The notes beneath the pieces are model-generated. The model did not search any database and was not told where the DNA came from. It saw only the letters and a program-made list of their open reading frames with translations. Made by a program: the position numbers and the translations under genes. Of a stretch of DNA of 64,000 bases, positions 11,201-18,195 are shown piece by piece (position 1 is the first letter of the stretch; the number at the start of each line of letters is the position of its first letter). Source of the stretch: Exobasidium rhododendri (taxonomy: Eukaryota > Basidiomycota > Exobasidiomycetes > Exobasidiales > Exobasidiaceae); NCBI GenBank assembly GCA_026210745.1, contig CP110632.1:3223001-3287000 (forward strand). Reading direction: 5' to 3'.

Positions 11201-11986
11201 ATATGTGACCGTCATGCTAGAGACTGTGAAACGAACTTTTCTTAGAGGTCGAATAGAGGAAGATGGAGCGGGCAAGTTGTTTGTAATAGTGGAGCTATTG
11301 CTGGCTTGCTGGCTCTCTCGTCCCATTGAAGAAGACAAAGTGGAGCCGTGCGCCTGCTCTCGCCCTTCTTCGTGCTCGCCGTCATGCTGTGTTGCACTGC
11401 GGGACGTGGAAGTGACTCGACCGACGCCAGTGGCAGTATGGCTCTGATCCTCGTGAGTTGGTGCACTCGCAAATCCGCTCATCTTCTTAAACATCCCGCC
11501 CAGGATACTACCTGCCGCCTGAGCTGTTCCCTGTGCTGTCTCGGTCAGGCTGCCCAGGGCACTTGGGCCTTGTGGGACAGGTACCTGCACATTGACCCCC
11601 TGTTGAGCTAATCGTGTGTTAAGTTGTTGCAGTATGTCCCTTCGAAATGAGAACGCTTTCGTGGGAGGAGGTGCTGGCTTGAGAATACCTCTTGGCTTCT
11701 TCTTCAGATTTCGTTTGTGAATTGACGGTGGTTTCAACCTCGGAGCTTCTGACGTTGAGGTGGTCTCATTAGACGAAGACGATCCTGCTACTTCTCGAGC
11801 TGGGTGAATATGTGCAATATCACTCCTTCCGAGAAGGCTGTCTGCATCATCTTGCTGCTGTGTTGATACTGTTGTGCTGTTTGGTGATTCTTCCTCAATT
11901 TCTTTTCCTGGTACTTGCCGAGCTACGACCTTTGAGACCATGTGCAAAGGCGGCACAACTCCACTTGTTGCGGCATTGTCGCTCAT
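8246..11986 (-). CDS. RNI-type leucine-rich-repeat protein with PP1-docking motif (GIP3/PPP1R37-like)
   Basis: A single exon encodes 1,246 residues. The N-terminus is disordered and contains RGILKPAPPPTKAFSFRRD. At K250-F253 the motif KVRF within a strand-like segment (RKVRFTVSS) fits the RVxF docking site for protein phosphatase 1. Ribonuclease-inhibitor-type leucine-rich repeats follow in two blocks (about residues 350-560 and 680-850, e.g. LKYLDLSENSIN, LKVLNLSDNNIE, LETLDLSHNPCCGPG), separated by a Ser-rich insert. A coiled-coil segment (about 890-1000) and an acidic, low-complexity tail complete it. Yeast Gip3/Her1 and animal PPP1R37 combine RNI repeats with PP1 binding; assignment to that group is inference from domain architecture. 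It is divergent from the aldolase gene. Confidence 0.7.
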   Translation of the reverse strand: MSDNAATSGVVPPLHMVSKVVARQVPGKEIEEESPNSTTVSTQQQDDADSLLGRSDIAHIHPAREVAGSSSSNETTSTSEAPRLKPPSIHKRNLKKKPRGILKPAPPPTKAFSFRRDILQQLNTRLAQQGVNVQVPVPQGPSALGSLTETAQGTAQAAGSILGGMFKKMSGFASAPTHEDQSHTATGVGRVTSTSRSATQHDGEHEEGREQAHGSTLSSSMGRESQQASNSSTITNNLPAPSSSIRPLRKVRFTVSSMTVTYPISNTIAPGDEDATRIRIEREHREKLRSKGPKDWTVSELESLYRECCRTREEHPLKKMRSVFLEAKQETPPGLRTIDLSFILLDRQAIEPVADLLSVDFGLNKLVLENCGLTDDGIKSILHSLLVSGSLPSLSLAANKKIKYHGWRFVGIFMRRAKALKYLDLSENSINKASLEHIAGAIAKQRSTSKQPPESNQGPAEEEKEEPLTIKAELLNEDTKDISSLASLRLENCGLRTNSLEVLAQSVRFSDLNHLSLRRNKIGQIGAVALAIMLKDYPDATSSSTRDSLAVSKLEQVQQQHATKQQSASPSHSAPILRSGRSLSPALPQVPFVVSSPGGGVTRRSMPIIEGYSSNGTLSTSSGTAGVTSTGLDSPALDFERTLTDEEREQVKHLKVNERRTEEEAMALFHARRAKRILSTLPRVGSLLTLDLKGNDIRGGVVYLSQALKKNRTLKVLNLSDNNIEMSGLVAIADALKYNATLETLDLSHNPCCGPGLEGITTLRNAFTLNSNLKRLFISDTDLSSEGAIALAEFLPEAKSLIHLDLTENLQIDIAGVMALAVSVRMNKSLRCLDLNIPPNAPDFARLSQEILNSCIRNTENAQRKAQQRGVKAPIAAPIYKSTLARAAKEKEEKNKLMEANSRLEESAALEAEKNKEKVVEAAQECCRVLQELLYRERDAMKELAKERGPRNDTLVQSELSRDLLTQGKILKNKLQKALSVIHEGEQLSRALQINDDMESAISTLEGLYAATTIDIHIDDEVASSKTKVNEVPVDKNHLKPPSVIESGLSSPTFSIGSDDEDDEEEEENSSLNEVKKLSSKKSLERLQTGLEEASASGQEEQQAAREIPNEKEVIEESTSGNHQVNHKARGQLSEEGEIFRRARSLQIEGEEDEEEDEGLKKSEEATTFENEDPSQRNKEGSKEGASTSQRSHDRAGSTSKVETDVSGEDLRKELLESDVPRNPPSSNVITGEDGERKAEEVHAVR

Positions 11987-12371
11987 TTCACAGGCGTCTT
12001 CCTCCTTCTTTATAGCGTCGACAAGGACGAGAGGCCGCTAGTCAAGTAATAAGGATGAGCTGTGGCTCCTTATTCGCCCTTATTTCGGTGTCAGCATGAA
12101 GGCAATGGCAGTCTTGCAAGGTGGGAGGTAGTATCGTTGCCTCTTGTCGACTTCAACAGCAATCTAGGGTCTGCACTTTTGACTTGACGTTGACGCCAAG
12201 GGGTAATTATATGTATAGTCCTCGCGTGGTTAAAGTCAAAGTCATTTTTGGAACATCAACACTTTCAGACTTGTCGCGGCAGAAAGCTGCAGTTGGGAAG
12301 TACAGTACTATACAGTATAGTACACTGCAATATAGCATAGGCGCTGGACAGGGCTCTTCACCAGACGATCG
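11987..12371. promoter_or_regulatory. Divergent promoter region, LRR gene / aldolase
   Basis: This 385-bp region holds AT-rich sequence (AATTATATGTATAG near 12205) and a perfect 8-bp inverted repeat at 12305-12323 close to the aldolase start. No protein-like frame is present. Confidence 0.5.
12305..12323. promoter_or_regulatory. Perfect inverted repeat 49-67 bp upstream of the aldolase ATG
   Basis: GTACTATA, a 3-bp spacer CAG, then TATAGTAC: the arms are exact reverse complements. It could be a dimeric regulator site, or a short hairpin if transcribed. Similar TATAG/GTAC words flank it (12310-12340). Function is unproven. Confidence 0.4.
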
Positions 12372-13311
12372 ATGACAGACGTCTATCCTCCCATTGGCGA
12401 GCAAATTCAGCTTCTGCTTTCATCGCTCCCTGCTACGCTTCCTCCTCTCAATCCTGCACCCTTGCTGCCCACCAACGTAGCTTCTATAATCGATCACACC
12501 CTCTTGGCTCCAGCATCCACACCGGTGGATATTCAACGATGCTGTAAGGAGGCCGTATCGCACGAGGCAGCCACTGTGTGCGTAAATTCAAGCATGATGC
12601 ACATTGCAGTCGAGTCTTTACGAGGGACCACTGTAAGGCCAATTTGCACGATCGGCTTCCCTTTCGGTGCAGGTAATAAAGAGTCTAAGATTCAGGAAAC
12701 TCTGACAGCTAGATTGCAGGGCGCTCAAGAGATTGACATGGTGAGATAATACAGTATCGCGATGCGAATCTTGAACAGAATCTCAAGTACATAAGAGCTG
12801 AACAAAAGATCTGTAGGTACAGAATGTCGGTCTTCTCCGGGCTGGCAAGTATGAAGAGGTCTTGGACGAGGTGACTGCCATTGCGCAAGCAGCTGCCCCG
12901 GCCATACTGAAAGTCATAATTGAGACATGCTTCTTGACGAGAGAAGAGATTGCCATCTCTACGCTGATAGCATGCAAAGCTGGTGCTGCTTTTGTCAAAA
13001 CATCGACGGGATACGGCGGTGGAGGAGCAAACGCTGAGGACGTACGACTGATGTACGAGATAGCAAGTCCTCAAGGAGTAAAGGTCAAAGCGAGCGGGTG
13101 AGTCAGAATCTATTTTGTCAGATCTCATTCGCCCCCAAAACTGAGTGAGACTCTATATTACAGCGGCATTCGCTCCGCTGACAAGGTCAAGGAGATGGTG
13201 TTAAATGGAGCCAGCCGAGTGGGGGCAAGTGGCACCAAAGCGATCGTAGCTGAATGGGGAACTTCTTCCGCTGCTAATGTATCTTCTTCAATCAAGGAAG
13301 TTGGGTATTAA
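12372..13311 (+). CDS. deoC: Deoxyribose-phosphate aldolase (DERA)
   Basis: Three exons (12372-12740, 12817-13097, 13164-13311) give 265 residues. The enzyme cleaves 2-deoxyribose 5-phosphate to glyceraldehyde 3-phosphate and acetaldehyde in deoxynucleoside catabolism. Family landmarks are clear: the IIDHTLLAP opening, AATVCVNSS and CTIGFPFGAG, the EIDMV segment with Asp122 interrupted by intron 1, the Schiff-base lysine K184 in VKTSTGY, and the second active-site lysine K214 in KASGGIR, interrupted by intron 2. Both introns keep frame exactly through these motifs, which supports the splice sites. Its 3' end is only 47 bp from that of the convergent HIT gene. Confidence 0.93.
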
Positions 13312-13358
13312 TGTGTCGTGACTACTGTACGCCATGCACTGGAAGCAAGTATCCAAGT

Positions 13359-14126
13359 CTAGCAAGCCTGTACTTTTATCCTGCCGCCATTTCGAAGGAT
13401 TTGCATCGCTTGCGTAGCGGTGATGAACCAGCCCCATCCTTTGCTTGTCGGTGGAGAAGTCTCGTTACTTCCCAGAGCAATCCTGTATTTCCATGCCTTC
13501 AAGGCGGATCTGAAAGGCAGGACCTGGCAGTGTAGGTGCAGGTGGTCCACGCTGATGGGGGAAGGAGGATGTGTCAGTCAAAGCCCAGCTGACGTGCGTA
13601 TATGTGCGTGCCCTCTTTCACCTTCGAAGGGGTGGGATCTGCATGGTGCCGAAGCCTGTCAGTCCTTTCCACTCCTTGCGCTCGTAAGCATTGCCGCAGA
13701 TCATCTTACATGAAATCCAAAGCGGTATTCGTTGTTCTGCTCCTCCTTTCCTGCTACCATCGACAGTGCCTTTTGTCCAATCGCATGAAGATCTCGCACT
13801 TCGAGACCAGGATGTCGAAGAGTCAGGTCTGTTGATCTGCACGAACTAAAAAAAAGTCCACACAGAAGATACTCACCCAGTTCCGCTCCGCGTAGGCCTG
13901 CTAGAGACTGTACATTGGGAATGTGCTGTCGTGGAACAGCGAGTAAATGATGCAGTGCGGCAGGACTGCGATCTCGAAATACAATAAAGCGCTCGTCTTG
14001 TACTATTATGTCGAATCTATTCGGTGATGGGTTGCAGAATACACACTGTCCTGTCGCAGTGTCTTCCTCCAAGGCTATCGAGGAAGACTTTGGTGCAAGA
14101 CCGCACAAGAGGTCTGACCAGATCAT
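13359..14126 (-). CDS. HIT-domain protein, HINT3-like (histidine triad hydrolase)
   Basis: Four exons on the minus strand (13877-14126, 13710-13828, 13622-13638, 13359-13551) give 192 residues. The HIT fold is shown by CVFCNPSPNRFDIIVQDE near the N-terminus, VPRQHIPNV, and the histidine triad VDHLHLHC. The third exon is only 17 nt; it supplies IPPLR between GFH and the triad and restores the GFHxPPxxSVxHLHLH pattern known from HINT3-type proteins. Such proteins hydrolyse nucleoside phosphoramidates or acyl-adenylates; the substrate is not evident here. The first in-frame ATG (14126) was used; a longer frame upstream has only a TTG. Intron 1 is 48 bp, the shortest in the window. Confidence 0.85.
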
Positions 14127-14334
14127 CCTCGTCACATCCGAGGACAAAGTCAAATGTTGAAATAGCAAGTAGGGGACTTTTTGTCATGCGCTAAGAGCTG
14201 CTGCAGACTTTTGGCGTCGCTGTGGCCCCGTGTTTTCCCCCAAAGTTCGAGGGAGGGACATCTTTTCGTTGTTGATTAAACACTCCTCATCCCCGACCAC
14301 GTAGCGCTTGACAGAATAACAGTGCAAACACAAC
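14127..14334. promoter_or_regulatory. Divergent promoter region, HIT gene / MCT1
   Basis: This 208-bp region separates two divergent starts. No clear consensus box was recognised and there are no protein-like frames. Confidence 0.4.
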
Positions 14335-16596
14335 ATGCGACGCAGAAGCACAGCTCTAGTTCAGGCTCTTGCGAACAGCTCTAGTGCGAGTCGGTGTGCC
14401 GGTCTAGGATCATCGACACCAGGTCAGAATTCCCCTCAAGCAGCCCCACTCCGGTGCTTCTCGACCTCCAGCTCCACTTCCATTCTTTCGGCCCCACAAT
14501 CAACGGCATCACCTCGATCCACTGTGCCTGCGAATTCAGCGTCTTCTTTGAACGGGGCGGGCTCCACTCGATCGACAAGCAGCAAAGCGCATTCGTCTGC
14601 CGACCCACTAGAAGAGAGCGAGGACGAAAATGAATCTTCGTGGGCTTTTGGTGGCAGAGAAGGCAATCGGAGGGGGCCTGATGTCGGACGCAGAAGTGCA
14701 ACGTATGATTCGCAGGAGACTGTAGATGCTGCCACTGCTAAGGAGTTCATCAACACACCCAACGCACCATTTGTGGTCAAAGGAAACGCTGGAAAGGGAG
14801 CTGTACCTCACTATGGAAGGAGGAGAGCAGACGTACGTTATAACGCAGAGGAGTATAAGGCAGCAAATCGAGATGAAGTTATCGCTGGGAATTATCGTCA
14901 TGACTATGCCCCGACGTCACGATCACGACAGCCCCTTCCTCACCATACCTACTTTTCGAGCCCTTCTAACAGCTTTAACGACGATGCAGCTGCCACTGCA
15001 GCAGGAGAAGGGCCTGTTGGAGTAGGAGGCCCACGATCTGGTTTGGGAATGGGAGCGGGCATGCATGAGACTGGCAAGGTAAGGGGCAAGAAATCTATTT
15101 CTCGAAAGATCACCGCACTTATCCTGCCTGGGCAAGGCTCACAATATGTCGCCATGTCCTTGGACATCTACAGAAAGTATCGATCTGCGAGGGAGACCTG
15201 GAGTATAGCAGAGGAAGCCTTGTTGTTGAAAGGAGACAAGCGAAAGAGCAAGTATCCACCTGAGAAAGAAAGAGCTTCGAGCGAGGAACAGAGATCTCAA
15301 TTCGAGCGAGAGCTGACGAAGAGTGACGAGTGGGATAGTATGAAAGAAATGACAAGTGCTGGCTCAACAGTGGCAAAAGGTACACGAGGATGGCTACGAG
15401 ATCTCGTCTTCTCCGGAGATCAGCTCAATCTCACACGAGCAGAGAATGCGCAGATATCCACCTTGGTCTCGTCACTCTCCATCTTGTCTGCATTACGACA
15501 GGAATTCTCCAATGACCTGATCTCCAATCATATCGACTTTGTGGCCGGTCATGGTTCAGGAGTGTACGCTGCTCTTTGTGCGACAGGCGCTCTGGACATT
15601 CGAGATGGTGTTCGTGTCCTGCGACACCGAGGACTGACAACGTCTCACTTTGTCCTAGAGAACAAGACGCTTTTCCCGGAAGGATGCACACCTCCAGAAA
15701 GCATCTATGAGACTTGGGCGTTCGCAAACGCAGGAAGCGGAAAAGGGGCCGAATTGATGTTGACGTCGATCGGAATTGATCGTGGAGAGATCCCGCCTAC
15801 GAACGCCTCCAGTGATGCGAAGGTAGTCGAAAAGGAACTACAACTTGCGCCAAAGAGAGGGTGGAAACGCAGTCAAATGTCAGGATGTATGATTCGACCT
15901 GGGAAGTTAGAAGAAACGCTAAAAGCAATCGAAGCTCTATCTGATGACATCAAAGCGGGCAAAAAGGCGGGAGTGTCAAGAGATGAGATCGTCGAAGTGG
16001 CCAACATCAACTCCAGTCTCCAAATCGTACTTAGCGGGACTAGAGTTGGTGTCAGCCTAGCCAGCGATATGCTGCGAGACAAGAGTTTGGGCGCTCGAGC
16101 AGTTAATTTGCCCGTCTCTGGACCTTACCATTCTTCGTTGTTGAACGACGCAGCTGAATTCTTGAAGCCAGTCATTGCATACCTACCCCTACAGACACCT
16201 GCCGCGGATCCCAAGGGAAGAGGATACAATGGACCTCTTAAATTGATCTCGAGCATGAAAGGCGCTCGTGCGCTCGAAAGCGTGGAGGCTATTCGGGAAG
16301 ACCTCAGCGGAGCACTGGTGAAGCCGGTCATGTGGCTAGAGACGATTGAAAAGCTGCTAGAAAACGGAGTGCAGAGATTCATCTGTCTTGGACCTGGACG
16401 AGCGTGTGCGCATCTGTTGAGCAAGGAGTTGGCGTATCGCGATAGGCTAAACATCTCTCAAGGCAAAGATGCTGGACAATTTGAAGTCTGGTCTGTTACG
16501 TCGGTGGAAGATGTGGAGCAGATCGGTGACATGCTCACACAGCTGAGCTTGGATGAAGAGAATCAGGTCTCGAAAGATGAAATCACCGCACAGTGA
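14335..16596 (+). CDS. MCT1: Mitochondrial malonyl-CoA:ACP transacylase with variant nucleophile elbow
   Basis: A single exon encodes 753 residues. A Ser/Arg-rich N-terminus fits a mitochondrial presequence, followed by an unusual extension of about 240 residues (Ser- and Arg-rich, with GRRRADVRYNAEEYKAAN). The transacylase domain starts near residue 255 with ALILPGQGSQYVAMS and continues through SLSILSALRQEF to the end. The family moves malonyl groups from CoA to acyl carrier protein for mitochondrial type II fatty acid synthesis. The expected GHSxG motif reads G405-H-G-S-G409 here, so the usual serine position is Gly407 and Ser408 is the next residue. The histidine region PVSGPYHSSLL (H599) is intact. 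An insert rich in charged residues lies at about 300-345. Family assignment is firm; activity is uncertain. Confidence 0.82.
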   Translation: MRRRSTALVQALANSSSASRCAGLGSSTPGQNSPQAAPLRCFSTSSSTSILSAPQSTASPRSTVPANSASSLNGAGSTRSTSSKAHSSADPLEESEDENESSWAFGGREGNRRGPDVGRRSATYDSQETVDAATAKEFINTPNAPFVVKGNAGKGAVPHYGRRRADVRYNAEEYKAANRDEVIAGNYRHDYAPTSRSRQPLPHHTYFSSPSNSFNDDAAATAAGEGPVGVGGPRSGLGMGAGMHETGKVRGKKSISRKITALILPGQGSQYVAMSLDIYRKYRSARETWSIAEEALLLKGDKRKSKYPPEKERASSEEQRSQFERELTKSDEWDSMKEMTSAGSTVAKGTRGWLRDLVFSGDQLNLTRAENAQISTLVSSLSILSALRQEFSNDLISNHIDFVAGHGSGVYAALCATGALDIRDGVRVLRHRGLTTSHFVLENKTLFPEGCTPPESIYETWAFANAGSGKGAELMLTSIGIDRGEIPPTNASSDAKVVEKELQLAPKRGWKRSQMSGCMIRPGKLEETLKAIEALSDDIKAGKKAGVSRDEIVEVANINSSLQIVLSGTRVGVSLASDMLRDKSLGARAVNLPVSGPYHSSLLNDAAEFLKPVIAYLPLQTPAADPKGRGYNGPLKLISSMKGARALESVEAIREDLSGALVKPVMWLETIEKLLENGVQRFICLGPGRACAHLLSKELAYRDRLNISQGKDAGQFEVWSVTSVEDVEQIGDMLTQLSLDEENQVSKDEITAQ

Positions 16597-16873
16597 TTGG
16601 CAGCTCTAGCAAAAGTCAGCAAGGGTATTGATAATGGTGTGTAAGTAAGATCTGCTACAATCACTTCGTTTTCTGAGATCGTTCTTCTACTAGTTGGTGT
16701 TGCAACGACCACAGATTATTCGCCAGGGTGACGTCGGTGGCCAATCGACTTGGGGATTTGACACGAGTTGGATAAGTGACGTAGGAGCCGCTGTGGCGGG
16801 AGAGTTTATCAGCTCGAGCAGAATGGCTTTTTTCCTCTCTTTGTTGCTCAATGTATTTATTGATACTATGAAC
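16597..16873. other. Convergent intergenic region, MCT1 / SDR
   Basis: This 277-bp stretch is between two convergent stop codons. Only short, non-protein-like frames are present. Confidence 0.4.
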
Positions 16874-17868
16874 TCACCGAAGTGACTGATCATCAACATC
16901 CTTTGAAGTAGCCGCATACAGACAGGTCCTTGCACCTTCTTTCTCATCTAGCAGAAGGTATTTCAGCACTGAGCGTATATACGGATACAGTGGCTTTGGT
17001 ATCATTTCTTGCACAAAATTATTGTTGAGCTCTCCCGGATGTATGGCCAGGCAGCTGATATTATGCTCCCTAAGCTCGGTATTTAGCCTCTTCATGGTCA
17101 AGATCTGAGCAAGCTGCAAGGCAGTGTACATGTATATTTAGTGTGCGTAAGCACAGCAGAAAGAGGGCAGGAACTCACCTTGGAAGCAGAATACAAAATT
17201 CGCTCACCCTTTCTTTTGTCGTTAATATTGTCCCATGATAAAAAGGTAGGAGTGATCGCAAAAGGCCAGGGTAAGCTGCTCCATTGTTCTGCAACAGATG
17301 ATACAAAGACTATTCGGCAAGAAGTCGAGCTCATTCTGCTCGTCATTATCATCAGCGGTAGAAGAGGCTCCAGTAAAGCCAAATGCCCGAGACAGTTTGT
17401 AGCCATAAATGGTTCGACGCCGTCTTCATTCAAAGGTCCCACTTTTGATCCTCGACCGGCACATGCTACAAAAATGTCCAATCTGTCGATTTGGGAGTCA
17501 TTCAGAACGTCTCGAGCTGCTTGCTGGGATAGTCGGATTGTACTAGTATCGACATGCAGGTAGCTCAGACTCCCATCCTGCCTACCTCTCTGATGTTCCT
17601 GATACTTTCTACGTAGAATGCTCTCCCTTGCAATGTCAAATTTTTCTTCCGATCGACAACCCATCATCACATGTGCACCGTTTCGGAAAAGCTGAAAGCT
17701 CGTCTCTAACCCTACACCTCCATTCGCCCCTGTCACCAAAGCAACTTTCCCACTCAAATTTGGTATATTCTGGCTTGTCCATTCCGATCTTTGCCACTCC
17801 CACGGTTTCAGAGAGTACGGCGATGTGCTTCCCACAAGATCCATTATTGCGCTAAAGGTGGCCTTCAT
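16874..17868 (-). CDS. Short-chain dehydrogenase/reductase, retinol-dehydrogenase-like
   Basis: Two exons (17179-17868 and 16874-17113) give 309 residues. The NAD(P) fold signature LVTGANGGVGLE (about residues 44-55) and an arginine after beta-2 (GCRSEEK) suggest NADP(H) preference. The catalytic set is complete: NCLGHL asparagine, serine in IVFVSSVAE, and Y226-x-x-x-K230 in YSASK. The 65-bp intron falls directly after that lysine and leads into LAQILTMKRLNTEL. The usual NNAG motif is degenerate (ACAG). The layout resembles retinol dehydrogenase / WWOX-type SDRs acting on lipophilic carbonyls; the substrate cannot be told. No membrane segment is obvious. It is divergent from the EFA6-type GEF. 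Confidence 0.85.
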
Positions 17869-18195
17869 CTCAAAGGAACGTATGCAAGCAAATGGACGGT
17901 AAAGGAAAGAGTCGAGAGAACTCTAAATGCTTTTTGTTAGGAGATGGCGCCCCCTCTTTCGCGTCCAACAGCCCAGGAAAGATTGACATTTTAGCGCGCT
18001 TTCCAAACCGGTAGGATGATCACTTCTCCTCGTTGTGACTCTTTTTGTACTGAGATAGCTCGCAATAGCACTGCCCTCTTTCACTTTACACTCTCTTCTC
18101 CTCTCCTTCTCATTCGGCCTGTATTCGAGCTCTTCAGCATACAACGTCTAGTATTTATCGCCCTCGTTGCTTAGAACTATCTACTGCAGGTCGGA
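17869..18195. promoter_or_regulatory. Divergent promoter region, SDR / EFA6-type GEF
   Basis: This 327-bp region contains a pyrimidine-rich tract (about 18065-18120) before the GEF start, as is common near fungal transcription starts. No gene is seen. Confidence 0.4.
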
